NCBI RefSeq assembly: GCF_013426895.1
Contig: NZ_AP023176.1
Span: forward strand, 1,922,001 to 1,986,000
Length of the DNA: 64,000 nt
DNA from: Paraburkholderia largidicola
GTDB taxonomy: Bacteria > Pseudomonadota > Gammaproteobacteria > Burkholderiales > Burkholderiaceae
Reading direction: 5' to 3'
The notes below the pieces were generated by a model. That model ran no database searches and had not been told where the DNA came from. It saw only the letters and a program-made list of their open reading frames with translations. Of this stretch, positions 34,567 to 43,767 are shown piece after piece; position 1 is the first letter of the stretch, and every line of letters starts with the position of its first letter. The position numbers were made by a program, and so were the translations under genes.

Positions 34567-35886
34567 TCAGCCGCCGGCGCTTGAGGCAGCCTCCACCCTT
34601 TCCCTCGCCATAAACCAATAAAACAGTGCAGCGCATCCAGCAATCGCGCCGCCGCTCACGAACGCCAGTGAATACGAGCCCGTACGGTCCACAATAAACC
34701 CCGCCACCACAGGCGAAAACGCCCCCCCAAAATACCCTCCAAAATTCTGAATAGCACTAACCGAAGCCACCATCGACGAAGGCGCGATATCCGCCGCAAG
34801 CGCCCACGCATTCCCAATCGTCGCAGCAATAAACGCAAGCCCAACCGTCATCAGCACGATGGTCATCGTAATCGACTGCGTGAACGGCAATGCAATCGCA
34901 CACACGGCTGCGCCGAGCGAACAGCAAACAATAATGATCCGCTTGGCGCCCAATGAAGACGCCACCCCGCGATCGACCAGCCGGGTCGCAAACCACCCCG
35001 CAACGATCTCCCCAAGCGCACCGCCGAACCACGGAATACTCGCATACACCCCAAGCTGCGCAAGCGAAATATGAAAACGATCAAGCAGATAAAGCGGTAA
35101 GAACACGAGAAACAGATTCCACAGCCAGATCGCGCAGAAATACCCGAGAATCATCCCCCACACACTGCGATGCCCGAACAGCGAGCGCCATTTGATCGAC
35201 GACGTCGTCAGCGATCGCTCATGCCCGCCGCCGCCCGCTTCGATATACGCGAACTCTTCACGCGACAAACGCTTGCTCTGTACCGGGTTTTGATAAAGGA
35301 ACAAAAACAGAATGGCGAACGCGATGCCCACCGCGCCCGTCACATGAAACAGCGAGCGCCAGCCGAACGCGATCATCAGCGCAACCAGCAAGGCAGGCGC
35401 GAGCGCCGGCCCCCACTTCGACGACGAGTCCCAGATGCCCGTCGCGAAACCGCGTTCCTTGCCCGGAAACCACGCCGCCGTGATCTTCGCCGATGTCGGC
35501 CAGCAAGGCGCTTCGCCGACGGCGAGCAACGCGCGCATCACGATCAGTCCGGAGATCGAGCCGACCACGCCCGTCAGCCACGTCGCAACACTCCACCAGA
35601 TCATACCGATCGCATACGCTTTCTTTGCGCCGAAACGGTCGATGATCCAGCCCGCAGGCAATTGCATCACCGCATACGTCCAGGCGAACACCGTGCCGAG
35701 CAGGCCGATCTGCGTGCGCGTGAGGCCGAGATCCTGAATCATGCCGGGCGCCGCGATCGACAGGCTCGCGCGGTCCATGTAGTTGATGATCCCGCCTAGC
35801 AGCAGCCAGATCAGCACGTGCCAGCGAAAATTCATGCGCGTTGCGCCTGTGGCCGACGCGTGCGTGGCCGTGAGCTTGTCATCCAT
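34567..35886 (-). CDS. MFS transporter, anion:cation symporter (ACS) family
   Basis: Predicted 439-residue inner-membrane transporter with 12 helices. ACS hallmarks: INYMDRASLSIAAPGMIQDLGLTRTQIG at the N-terminus, AVMQLPAGWIIDRFGAKKAY, and the signature GEAPCWPTSAKITAAWFP followed by ERGFATGIWDSSSKWGPALAP. The nearest functional types are hexuronate/aldarate (GudP/ExuT-like) transporters. ATG 35886 follows AAGGAGGAG at good spacing; a longer open frame to 36021 is not family-like. It is the distal gene of the L-arabonate-type operon, so a sugar acid is the likely cargo. Confidence 0.87.
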   Translation of the reverse strand: MDDKLTATHASATGATRMNFRWHVLIWLLLGGIINYMDRASLSIAAPGMIQDLGLTRTQIGLLGTVFAWTYAVMQLPAGWIIDRFGAKKAYAIGMIWWSVATWLTGVVGSISGLIVMRALLAVGEAPCWPTSAKITAAWFPGKERGFATGIWDSSSKWGPALAPALLVALMIAFGWRSLFHVTGAVGIAFAILFLFLYQNPVQSKRLSREEFAYIEAGGGGHERSLTTSSIKWRSLFGHRSVWGMILGYFCAIWLWNLFLVFLPLYLLDRFHISLAQLGVYASIPWFGGALGEIVAGWFATRLVDRGVASSLGAKRIIIVCCSLGAAVCAIALPFTQSITMTIVLMTVGLAFIAATIGNAWALAADIAPSSMVASVSAIQNFGGYFGGAFSPVVAGFIVDRTGSYSLAFVSGGAIAGCAALFYWFMARERVEAASSAGG

Positions 35887-36028
35887 CGTGTCTCCTCCTT
35901 TCGTTGCCTGCTGTGAACTCTGTATGGTCCGATCTGATGCTGGCTGGAGTGGTTCGGCTGTCTGTCCGCCGAAGCGCGCGTCAGCTTGCGGCGTCGCCGC
36001 CGATGCTGACGCGCATTGCACTATGCGT

Positions 36029-36958
36029 TCACTTGCCCCAACGCAGTACCAGCGGATCGAGCCTGCGCGCGATGTCGATCAGTTCGGCACGCGTGTCGGG
36101 ATGCATCGGCGGCAGCGGATGACGCGGAGCCTCGCATGCGATCACGCCGCCCTCTTTCATCAGCGCCTTCGCGGCGAGCAGACCCGTCTGACGGTTCTCG
36201 TGGTTGATCAGCGGCAGCCAGCGCTGATAGTGCGCAAACGCTTCATCGCGCTTGCCTTCGCGGAACGCTTCGAGAATCGGGCGAATACCATCGGGATAAC
36301 CGCCGCCCGTCATCGAGCCCGTCGCGCCCGCGTTGAGGTCCGCGAACAGCGTGATCGCTTCTTCGCCGTCCCACGGACCTTCCACTGCCTCGCCGCCGAG
36401 TCGGATCAGCTCGCGCAGCTTCGCGGCCGCGCCCGGCGTTTCGATCTTGAAGTACGACACCTGTTCGAGTTCGCGCGCCATCCGTGCAAGGAATGCTGCC
36501 GACAACACCGTGCCGCTGGCGGGCGCATCCTGAATCATGATGGGGATATCGATGCCATCCGACAGCCGCGCGTAGAACTCGTAAATCTGCGCCTCGGGCA
36601 CACGGAATGTCGCGCCGTGATACGGCGGCATCACCATCACCATCTGTGCGCCCTGCTCCTGCGCGCGGCGGCTGCGCTCGACGCACACGGCGCTGCTGTA
36701 GTGACTCGTCGTCACGATCACGGGCACGCGGCCGGCGACGTGTTCGAGCATGACGCGCGTGAGCGTTTCGCGCTCGTCGTCGGAGAGTGCGAACTGCTCG
36801 GAAAAGTTCGCGAGAATGCACAGGCCGTCCGAGCCTGCGTCGATCATGAAATCGACGACGCGCTTCTGGCTTTCCAGATCGAGCGCGCCCGTTTCAGTAA
36901 ACGTGGTCGGCACCACGGGGAAGATGCCGCGATAACGTGGAGTGCGTTGTGAGTTCAT
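36029..36958 (-). CDS. L-2-keto-3-deoxyarabonate dehydratase (DHDPS family)
   Basis: Predicted 309-residue class I aldolase-fold enzyme converting L-2-keto-3-deoxyarabonate (2-keto-3-deoxypentonate) to alpha-ketoglutaric semialdehyde. The Schiff-base lysine is Lys171 (SYFKIETPG), the position known for the Azospirillum enzyme. The N-terminus FPVVPTTFTETGALDLESQKRVVDFMIDAGSDGLCILANFSEQF is family-typical, as are MVMVMPPYHGATF and GPWDGEEAITLFADLNAGATGSMTGGG. A close alternative is a 5-keto-4-deoxyglucarate dehydratase, but the residues and neighbours (arabonate dehydratase, semialdehyde dehydrogenase) favour the arabonate route. Fourth gene of the operon. Confidence 0.88.
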   Translation of the reverse strand: MNSQRTPRYRGIFPVVPTTFTETGALDLESQKRVVDFMIDAGSDGLCILANFSEQFALSDDERETLTRVMLEHVAGRVPVIVTTSHYSSAVCVERSRRAQEQGAQMVMVMPPYHGATFRVPEAQIYEFYARLSDGIDIPIMIQDAPASGTVLSAAFLARMARELEQVSYFKIETPGAAAKLRELIRLGGEAVEGPWDGEEAITLFADLNAGATGSMTGGGYPDGIRPILEAFREGKRDEAFAHYQRWLPLINHENRQTGLLAAKALMKEGGVIACEAPRHPLPPMHPDTRAELIDIARRLDPLVLRWGK

Positions 36959-37001
36959 GCTTGGGTTCCGCTAGAAATGTTTTGAACGGGTCACACGCGC
37001 A

Positions 37002-38351
37002 TCAGCGCGCATGCGCCTTCGGTTCGGGCAACGACGCCCGCACGACGAACGTGATCACGACGGCGAACAGCAGCGTCGCGGACAGGAAGTAAAGGCCGGA
37101 CGCGAGGCTGCCCGTTGCATCCTTGATCAGGCCGATGCCATATGGCCCGACGTAGCCGCCCAGGTTCGCGAGCGAGTTGATCGTCGCGATGCCGACGGCT
37201 GCGCGCGCGCCCGACAGGAACTGGCCCGGCAGCGCCCACACGACGGCCTGGATCGAATACAGCGAGAACGCCGTCAGGCAGATGAACAGAAATTGCAGCG
37301 CGGGTGTATGCGTCCATGCGCTCAATGCCATCGTCAGCGCCGCGAAGGCGGACACGACGACGATATGCCAATACCGTTCGCGCTTGCGATCCGAATGACG
37401 CGGCACCACACACAGTCCCACCACCGCGAACAGATACGGTACGGCGGAGAGCAGACCCGTCACGGCATCGGTGACGCCGAACGCCTTGATGATCGTCGGC
37501 AGCCACAACGACAAGCCGTAGATGCTCAACGGAAACGGCAGAAACAGCAGCGCGAGCAACAACACGCGTTTGTCCTTCAGCGCCGCAAGCGGATTGCCGT
37601 GCGACTGCAGGCCATACGACGCGCTATCGGCGGCGAGTTCGCGTTCGATCCACGCGCGGTCCGACGCCGCGAGCCACTTCGCGTTCGCGGGGGACTCGGG
37701 CAGCACGCGCAACGTCGGCACGCACAGCAGCACGGCGGGCAGACCGCTCAGCACGAACAGCGTCTGCCAGTTCGACAGGCCGAACACGCCATGCGTCGAC
37801 AGCACGAAGCCCGCGACGGGTCCCGTCAGAATCCCGGCAAGCGGTTGCGCGAGCACCAGCAAGCCGATGATGCGCGCGCGATGCCGCATCGGAAACCACT
37901 TCGTGAGGAAGTACAGAATGCCCGGATACAGGCCCGCTTCCGCCGCGCCGAGCAGAAAGCGCAGCACGTAGAAGCTCGTCGGTCCGCTGACGAGCGACAT
38001 CAGCATCGTGATGACGCCCCACGTGAACAGAATGCGCGCGAACCATACGCGCGCCCCGAAGCGTTCGAGCGCGAGGTTGCTCGGCACTTCGCACAGAAAG
38101 TAGCCGATGAAGAACAGCCCCGCGCCGAGGCCGTAGGATGCGTCACTGATGCCGACGGCCGCGTTCATGTGCAGCTTGGCGAAGCCGACCACGGAGCGGT
38201 CGATATAGGCGACGACGTAGATCAGCGCGAGAAATGGAATCAGCCGGCGAACCAGCAGACTCATGATCCGCTGTTCGTCGGCGAGTGCCGCGGCCGTGCC
38301 CGCATCGACGGCGGGCGCGGCCTGCTGCGCACTGGCGTAGGGTGTGGTCAT
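37002..38351 (-). CDS. MFS transporter, ACS family
   Basis: Predicted 449-residue inner-membrane transporter with 12 helices. Typical ACS/phthalate-permease-like blocks: LIYVVAYIDRSVVGFAKLHMN, ISDASYGLGAGLFFIGYFLCEVPSNLALERFGAR, and LGAAEAGLYPGILYFLTKWFP. The ATG is preceded by AGGAGACA. Directly upstream on the transcript stand three tandem 50-bp hairpin repeats whose last copy ends at the Shine-Dalgarno, suggesting translational or stability control. It sits between the semialdehyde dehydrogenase and keto-deoxyarabonate dehydratase genes, so it probably imports an aldonate or pentose-derived acid. Why the operon has two ACS transporters is unclear. Confidence 0.87.
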   Translation of the reverse strand: MTTPYASAQQAAPAVDAGTAAALADEQRIMSLLVRRLIPFLALIYVVAYIDRSVVGFAKLHMNAAVGISDASYGLGAGLFFIGYFLCEVPSNLALERFGARVWFARILFTWGVITMLMSLVSGPTSFYVLRFLLGAAEAGLYPGILYFLTKWFPMRHRARIIGLLVLAQPLAGILTGPVAGFVLSTHGVFGLSNWQTLFVLSGLPAVLLCVPTLRVLPESPANAKWLAASDRAWIERELAADSASYGLQSHGNPLAALKDKRVLLLALLFLPFPLSIYGLSLWLPTIIKAFGVTDAVTGLLSAVPYLFAVVGLCVVPRHSDRKRERYWHIVVVSAFAALTMALSAWTHTPALQFLFICLTAFSLYSIQAVVWALPGQFLSGARAAVGIATINSLANLGGYVGPYGIGLIKDATGSLASGLYFLSATLLFAVVITFVVRASLPEPKAHAR

Positions 38352-38364
38352 TACAATGTCTCCT

Positions 38365-38513
38365 GTCGACCAGAGTTGGAGCTTTAGCTCCTACTCTGTT
38401 CCCATGCAAAGCTGTCGACCAGAGTTGGAGCTTTAGCTCCTTACTCTGGTCCCATGCAAAGCTGTCGACCAGAGTTGGAGCTTTAGCTCTTTACTCGGGT
38501 CCCATGCGTAGCT
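38365..38513 (-). ncRNA. Three tandem copies of a hairpin leader element before an MFS gene
   Basis: Three direct repeats of about 50 bp (38365-38413, 38414-38463, 38464-38513). On the transcript each unit forms an outer 9-bp stem GACCAGAGT/ACTCTGGTC, an inner stem GGAGC/GCTCC and the tetraloop TAAA. The copy nearest the gene is followed at once by AGGAGACA, the Shine-Dalgarno of the MFS gene (ATG 38351). Units 1 and 3 carry one or two stem mismatches, unit 2 is perfect. A diverged copy with a compensatory change is at 60601-60652 in front of an ABC permease gene. There are no spacers, so this is not CRISPR. Confidence 0.7.
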
Positions 38514-38547
38514 ATATCGTTATGGTCTGCGTTGACGGCGTGCTTGT

Positions 38548-40137
38548 TCAACCCGGCGTCCGCTCGTACCGTCCCGCAACACGCCGATGCACGCCAAGCG
38601 GATTCGCATCGCGCAACGCTTCGGGCAACAACGCGGCAGGCAGGTTCTGATAGCAGACAGGCCGCATGTAACGTTCGATCGCCGCCGTGCCGACAGACGT
38701 GCTGCGTCCATCCGATGTCGCGGGGAATGGCCCGCCATGCACCATCGCGTCGCAGACTTCGACGCCCGTCGGAAAACCGTTCGCGAGAATACGGCCGGCC
38801 TTGCGTTCGAGAATCGGCAGCAGTGCTTGCACGGCGGGTTGATCGGCGTCATCGAGATGCAGCGTGATCGTCAACTGGCCTTCGATACGGTTCAACACCG
38901 TGCGCAACTCATCAGCGTCTGCGCATTCGACCAGCACGCTGCACGGGCCGAATACTTCGTCGGCAAGCGTGTGATCCGAAAGCAGACTCTTTGCATTCAC
39001 GCGAAACAATGCCGCTTGCGCGCGCCGGCTGCCCGCTTCGGGCGCCTTGCCGCGCGCGAGCGTCGTCACCGCGGGATTCGCCGCGAACCGTTCGACGCCT
39101 GCGTCGTAAGCGCGCAGAATGCCGCCCGTCAGCATCACGCCCGCTTGCACGCCGTCGATGCTCTGCGCGGCGGTCGCAGCAAAACGCTCGAAGCCTTCGC
39201 CCGCGATACCGAGCATCAAGCCCGGATTCGTACAGAACTGCCCGCAACCCAGCGTCACCGATGCAACGAAATCGCGCGCCAGCGTTTCGGCGCGCGCGGC
39301 CAGCGCAGCGGGCATCAGCAGATTCGGATTCACGCTGCTCATTTCCGCGTAGACGGGAATCGGCTCCGCGCGCGCGTTCGCAATCGCCATCAGCGCGCGT
39401 CCGCCTGCACGCGAACCGGTGAAGCCGACAGCCTTGATCGACGGATGCGCGACGAGCGCTGCGCCCACTTCATGGCCCGCGTCGAACAGCATCGAGAACA
39501 CGCCTTCGGGCAACTCCGCGTGACGTACGGCGTCCTGAATCGCACGGCCCACGAGTTCCGACGTGCCTGGATGTGCCGGATGCGCCTTCACGACAACCGG
39601 ACAACCGGCCGCAAGCGCCGCCGCTGTATCGCCACCCGCGACCGAAAACGCGAGCGGAAAATTGCTCGCGCCAAACACAGCGACGGGACCCACGCCGATG
39701 CGCTGAAAACGCAGATCGGTGCGCGGCGGCTGGCGTTCAGGCAGCGCCGGTTCGATACGTGCATCGAGTGCATCGCCGCTGCGCACGAGCGTTGCGAACA
39801 TGCGCAACTGGTTCGCCGTGCGCGCGCGCTCACCTTCGAGACGCGCTTTCGGCAAGCCCGATTCGCTCATCGCGCGTTCGATCAGCGCGTCGCCGAGTGC
39901 TTCGATACGTGCAGCGATATCGTCGAGAAAGCGTGCGCGACGCTCCGCGGGTAGCGTGCGGTAGGCGTCGAATGCGTTCTCGGCCAGTGTGCAGGCTTCG
40001 TCGACGTCGCCTGATTGCGCGCTGTAGTACGTCGGCACTTGCAGCGATTGTTCCGTTGCAGCGTCAATGGCATGAAACTCAGCGCCTTGTCCACGCCGCG
40101 CGCTCGCGCCAATCAGCAGTTCACCTGTCAGGTTCAT
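38548..40137 (-). CDS. Alpha-ketoglutaric semialdehyde (2,5-dioxovalerate) dehydrogenase
   Basis: Predicted 529-residue NAD(P)+-dependent aldehyde dehydrogenase of the KGSADH type, oxidising alpha-ketoglutaric semialdehyde to alpha-ketoglutarate. The catalytic Glu is in [11 protein letters not shown], the catalytic Cys in [12 protein letters not shown], the cofactor segment in [20 protein letters not shown], and the C-terminus has [23 protein letters not shown], typical of this subfamily. The start is ATG 40137 with GAGGAG upstream; the frame extends only to a TTG at 40152. It begins 11 bp after the arabonate dehydratase stop, so the two are co-transcribed. Confidence 0.9.
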   Translation of the reverse strand: MNLTGELLIGASARRGQGAEFHAIDAATEQSLQVPTYYSAQSGDVDEACTLAENAFDAYRTLPAERRARFLDDIAARIEALGDALIERAMSESGLPKARLEGERARTANQLRMFATLVRSGDALDARIEPALPERQPPRTDLRFQRIGVGPVAVFGASNFPLAFSVAGGDTAAALAAGCPVVVKAHPAHPGTSELVGRAIQDAVRHAELPEGVFSMLFDAGHEVGAALVAHPSIKAVGFTGSRAGGRALMAIANARAEPIPVYAEMSSVNPNLLMPAALAARAETLARDFVASVTLGCGQFCTNPGLMLGIAGEGFERFAATAAQSIDGVQAGVMLTGGILRAYDAGVERFAANPAVTTLARGKAPEAGSRRAQAALFRVNAKSLLSDHTLADEVFGPCSVLVECADADELRTVLNRIEGQLTITLHLDDADQPAVQALLPILERKAGRILANGFPTGVEVCDAMVHGGPFPATSDGRSTSVGTAAIERYMRPVCYQNLPAALLPEALRDANPLGVHRRVAGRYERTPG

Positions 40138-40148
40138 ATGTTCTCTCC

Positions 40149-41882
40149 TCAATGCGAATGGCGCGGCACGTCAGCGCCCCGGCAACCGACGAGGAAGTCC
40201 AGGTCGCACCCCTCGTCCGCCTGCAAAACATGATCGATATACAGCCGCTGATAACCGCCGCCCGCAGGCATGTCAGGCGGCGTGTGGCTTTCGAGGCGGC
40301 GCGCCAGTTCTTCGTCGCTGATATCGACGCGCAACGTGCCCGCATCGCAATCCAGTTCGATCCAGTCGCCGTCCTGCACGGCGGAAAGCGGCCCGCCGTC
40401 TGCCGCTTCCGGTGTCACGTGCAACACGACCGTGCCGTACGCAGTGCCGCTCATCCGCGCATCCGAAATGCGCACCATGTCCTTCACACCCTGACGCAAC
40501 AGCTTCGGCGGCAAACCCATGTTCCCGACTTCGGCCATGCCCGGATAACCCTTCGGTCCGCAGTTCTTCAGCACGAGCACGGAGTTCGCATCGACGTCGA
40601 GCGTTTCGTCGACGATCCGTGCCTTGTAGTGCTCGAAGTTCTCGAATACGACGGCGCGTCCGCGATGCTTGAGCAACTCAGGTGTCGCCGCCGAAGGCTT
40701 CAGCACCGCGCCGCGCGGCGCGAGATTGCCGCGTAGTACGCGGATGCCGCCGTCCTTCACGAGCGGCTTGTCGAGCGGACGGATCACTTCGTCGTTGTAG
40801 ATGGGCGCATCCATCACGTTGTGCCACAACGCCTTGCCGTTCGCCGTCAACGCGCCCGGATGCGGCAACAGGTCCGCTTCGCCCAGGCGCCGCAGCACGG
40901 CAGGCAAGCCACCCGCGTAATAGAACTCTTCCATCAGGAAGCGGCCCGACGGCATCAGATCGACGATCGTCGGCGTGTTGCGGCCGATGCGCACCCAGTC
41001 GTCCAGATCGAGTTGCACGCCGATACGCCCCGCAATCGCCTTCAGGTGAATCACGGCATTGGTCGAACCACCGATCGCGGCATTCACGCGGATCGCGTTC
41101 AGGAACGCTTCGCGTGTGAGGATCTTCGACAGCGTGAGCCCTTCGTGCGCCATTTCGACGATACGCATGCCCGACATATGCGCGAGCACGTAGCGTCGCG
41201 AGTCGACGGCGGGAATGGCCGCGTTGTGCGGCAGCGAGGTGCCGAGCGCTTCGGCCATGCACGCCATCGTCGAAGCCGTGCCCATCGTGTTGCAGGTGCC
41301 TGCCGAGCGCGACATGCCCGCTTCCGCCGACAGAAACTTGTGCAGATCGATCTCGCCCGCCTTCAGCGATTCGTGCAGTTGCCACACGGCCGTGCCCGAA
41401 CCGATGTCCTTGCCGTCGAGCTTGCCGTTCAACATCGGGCCACCCGTGACGACGATCGCAGGCACGTCGCAGCTTGCCGCGCCCATCAGCAGCGCGGGCG
41501 TGGTCTTGTCGCAGCCGGTCAGCAGCACGACGGCGTCGATCGGATTGCCGCGAATCGCTTCTTCGACATCCATCGCCGCGAGATTGCGCGTGAGCATCGC
41601 GGTGGGACGCAGATTCGATTCGCCATTGGAAAACACGGGGAATTCGACAGGAAAGCCGCCCGCTTCGTAGATGCCGCGCTTCACGTGCTCGGCGATCTTG
41701 CGGAAGTGCGCGTTGCACGGCGTGAGTTCCGACCACGTGTTGCAGATGCCGATGACGGGCCGGCCGTCGAACTCGTGATCGGGGATGCCCTGATTCTTCA
41801 TCCAGCTTCGATACATGAAGCCGTTCTTGTCGGCCGTGCCGAACCATTGGGTCGAACGCAGCTTCGTTTTCTTATCCGACAT
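40149..41882 (-). CDS. L-arabonate (aldonate) dehydratase, IlvD/EDD family
   Basis: Predicted 577-residue Fe-S dehydratase converting L-arabonate to L-2-keto-3-deoxyarabonate. Candidate cluster ligands Cys56 (ELTPCNAHF), Cys124 (GCDKTTPA) and Cys197 (SAGTCNTMG) have the same spacing as those of the structurally known Rhizobium arabinonate dehydratase. The N-terminus [23 protein letters not shown] is specific to the sugar-acid branch rather than to IlvD. First gene of a five-gene minus-strand operon (this gene, KGSADH, MFS, KDA dehydratase, MFS). It is divergent from a LysR gene. D-fuconate or other aldonates may also be substrates. Confidence 0.91.
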   Translation of the reverse strand: MSDKKTKLRSTQWFGTADKNGFMYRSWMKNQGIPDHEFDGRPVIGICNTWSELTPCNAHFRKIAEHVKRGIYEAGGFPVEFPVFSNGESNLRPTAMLTRNLAAMDVEEAIRGNPIDAVVLLTGCDKTTPALLMGAASCDVPAIVVTGGPMLNGKLDGKDIGSGTAVWQLHESLKAGEIDLHKFLSAEAGMSRSAGTCNTMGTASTMACMAEALGTSLPHNAAIPAVDSRRYVLAHMSGMRIVEMAHEGLTLSKILTREAFLNAIRVNAAIGGSTNAVIHLKAIAGRIGVQLDLDDWVRIGRNTPTIVDLMPSGRFLMEEFYYAGGLPAVLRRLGEADLLPHPGALTANGKALWHNVMDAPIYNDEVIRPLDKPLVKDGGIRVLRGNLAPRGAVLKPSAATPELLKHRGRAVVFENFEHYKARIVDETLDVDANSVLVLKNCGPKGYPGMAEVGNMGLPPKLLRQGVKDMVRISDARMSGTAYGTVVLHVTPEAADGGPLSAVQDGDWIELDCDAGTLRVDISDEELARRLESHTPPDMPAGGGYQRLYIDHVLQADEGCDLDFLVGCRGADVPRHSH

Positions 41883-41982
41883 GCTTACTTCCTGAAGGCA
41901 AGTGCTGATGGATGCGCAACCGTTGGGGAAGAGACGAATGGTGGTTGCGGATCATGGGAAAAAGAGAAGTCTACGAAGCGGT

Positions 41983-42030
41983 CTGATATCTTTCTAATGA
42001 AAATTGGCGTCGAACTGATATCGCTTTAAT
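41983..42030. promoter_or_regulatory. Direct-repeat operator candidate between LysR and arabonate genes
   Basis: CTGATATCTTTCTAAT (41983-41998) and CTGATATCGCTTTAAT (42015-42030) match at 13 of 16 positions and start 32 bp apart, about three helical turns. They lie in the 165-bp divergent promoter region. A LysR-type activator would be expected to bind here; assignment is by position only. Confidence 0.5.
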
Positions 42031-42047
42031 TATTGGTATTAACCCTT

Positions 42048-42998
42048 ATGCTCGATTCGAACCCCTGGTACGTCCGCACGCGCCTGAAAACGCGGCAATT
42101 GCTGCTGCTCGTCGCGCTCGACGAGGAAGGCAATATCCACCGCGCCGCCGACGCGCTGAGCATGTCGCAGCCCGCCGCCTCGAAACTGCTGCGCGAGCTG
42201 GAAGAGATGCTGGATGCGCCGCTGTTCGAGCGGATGCCGCGCGGCATGCGGCCGACGCTCTACGGCGAGGTCATGATTCGCCACGCCCGCGCCGTAGTCG
42301 GCAGTCTCGATCAGGCGCGCGAGGAAGTGCTCGCGCTGAAATCGGGGCAGCTCGGGCGCGTTGCCGTCGGCACGATCACGTCGCCCGCCGTCAGCCTGCT
42401 GCCCGCCGCGATCGCGCAGGTCAAGCAGCATCATCCCGGCTTGAGCGTGAGCGTCGAGATCGACAGCAGCAATGTGCTGCTCGAAAGCCTCGCGCAGGAC
42501 AAGCTCGACCTCGTGATCGGCCGGCTGTCCGTTGAACATGACAAGCTGCATCTGCGCTACGAGCCTCTCGCTGAGGAACAGGCGCTCGCTGTCGCCCGTT
42601 CAGGTCATCCGTTGCTGACGGCGCAATCGCTGACACTGGCGGATGTCGTCGACGCGTCGTGGGTCGTGCCGCCCGCGCAAAGCGTGCTGCGCCACCGCTT
42701 CGAGCTGATGTTCCAGCGTCAAAGCCTCGCGCCGCCGTCCAACGTGGTCGAAAGCGCGGAACTGCTGTTCGTCACGAGCCTGCTGTCGCAAAGCGACATG
42801 CTCGCCGTGCTCGCCGCCGAGGTCGCGCATTACTACGCGGCGCACGGTCTGCTGTCGATCCTGCCGCTCGACATGCCGCTGCGGATGGACGACTTCGGCA
42901 TCATCACGCGCACCGGGCAACTGCTGTCGCCTGCTTCGACGCAAGTGGTGCGCGCGTTGAAGCAGGTCGCGGGCGAGCTTTACGGCGCGATTACGTGA
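42048..42998 (+). CDS. LysR-family regulator (GbpR-like)
   Basis: Predicted 316-residue LysR regulator. The N-terminal HTH (LVALDEEGNIHRAADALSMS, then QPAASKLLRELEEMLDAPLFER) has the variant pattern seen in GbpR/CbbR-like sugar regulators, and the effector domain covers about 95-300. ATG 42048 chosen; the TTG at 42033 is an unlikely start. It is divergent from the L-arabonate operon and probably controls it, possibly through the repeats at 41983-42030. It converges on the SDR gene with 3 bp between stop codons. Confidence 0.88.
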   Translation: MLDSNPWYVRTRLKTRQLLLLVALDEEGNIHRAADALSMSQPAASKLLRELEEMLDAPLFERMPRGMRPTLYGEVMIRHARAVVGSLDQAREEVLALKSGQLGRVAVGTITSPAVSLLPAAIAQVKQHHPGLSVSVEIDSSNVLLESLAQDKLDLVIGRLSVEHDKLHLRYEPLAEEQALAVARSGHPLLTAQSLTLADVVDASWVVPPAQSVLRHRFELMFQRQSLAPPSNVVESAELLFVTSLLSQSDMLAVLAAEVAHYYAAHGLLSILPLDMPLRMDDFGIITRTGQLLSPASTQVVRALKQVAGELYGAIT

Positions 42999-43001
42999 CG
43001 C

Positions 43002-43754
43002 TCAATAGGTGGCACGGCCGCCTGACAGATCGAACACCGCGCCCGTCGTGAACGAGTTTTCCGCAGAAACAAGCCACGCGACCATCGCCGCGATTTCCTT
43101 CACTTCGACAAAGCGCCCGCGCGGAATCTTCGACAGCATGTAGTCGATGTGCTGCTGCGACATCTGCTCGAAGATGCGGGTGCGCGCCGCGGCGGGCGTG
43201 ATCGCGTTGACGGCGATATCGTGCTGCGCGGTTTCCTTGCCGAGACTCTTCGTCAGCGCGATCACGCCGGCTTTCGCCGCGCTATAGGCGCTCGCGTTCG
43301 GATTGCCCTCCTTGCCCGCAATCGACGCGATATTGACGATGCGCCCATAACCGCGCGCGATCATCGTCTTCACCACCGCCTGGTTCACGTGAAAGGCCGC
43401 GTTCAGATCGACGTCGATCACGCGCGTCCATTCGTCGGGCGCGTAGTCGGCGACGGGCGCATTGGCGCCTGCGATGCCTGCGCTGTGCACGAGAATGTCG
43501 ATGGCGCCGAGATGCGCGACGCTTGCGTGCGTGGCCGCCTGCACGTCGTCGCGCTGCGTGAGGTCCACCAGCACCGTATGAACATCGCCGAAGCGCGCGA
43601 GGCTTGCCTTCGCTTCGGCGAGCGCCGCTTCGTCGCGGTCCCACAGCGCGACGCGCGCCTTACCCTGCAACAGCCGTTCCGCGACCGCATAGCCGATGCC
43701 TTGCGCGCCGCCCGTGACGACGGCGGCACGCTGCGTGAAGTCGTACTGGTTCAT
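43002..43754 (-). CDS. SDR dehydrogenase, probable 2-keto-3-deoxy sugar-acid 4-dehydrogenase
   Basis: Predicted 250-residue short-chain dehydrogenase. Cofactor motif TGGAQGIG (about 14-21), the NADH-type Asp in VALWDRDEAAL, active-site Ser in NIASIAG and YxxxK in SAYSAAKAG. The closest functional types are L-2-keto-3-deoxyfuconate/rhamnonate 4-dehydrogenases, which form 2,4-diketo-3-deoxy acids. The FAH-family hydrolase gene 13 bp upstream would cleave such a diketone, which supports the assignment. AAGGAG precedes ATG 43754. The sugar (pentonate or 6-deoxyhexonate) is not determined by sequence. Confidence 0.8.
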   Translation of the reverse strand: MNQYDFTQRAAVVTGGAQGIGYAVAERLLQGKARVALWDRDEAALAEAKASLARFGDVHTVLVDLTQRDDVQAATHASVAHLGAIDILVHSAGIAGANAPVADYAPDEWTRVIDVDLNAAFHVNQAVVKTMIARGYGRIVNIASIAGKEGNPNASAYSAAKAGVIALTKSLGKETAQHDIAVNAITPAAARTRIFEQMSQQHIDYMLSKIPRGRFVEVKEIAAMVAWLVSAENSFTTGAVFDLSGGRATY

Positions 43755-43767
43755 CAGCGCGCTCCTT

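Noticed and set aside
35887..35960. Leader of the distal MFS gene as a further copy of the hairpin element
   Set aside because: It shares only CAGAGT and AGGAGACA fragments; the ACTCTGG half and inner stem are missing.
38365..38513. Three evenly spaced repeats resembling a CRISPR array
   Set aside because: The units are directly adjacent with no unique spacers, no cas genes are near, and the same element occurs singly elsewhere.
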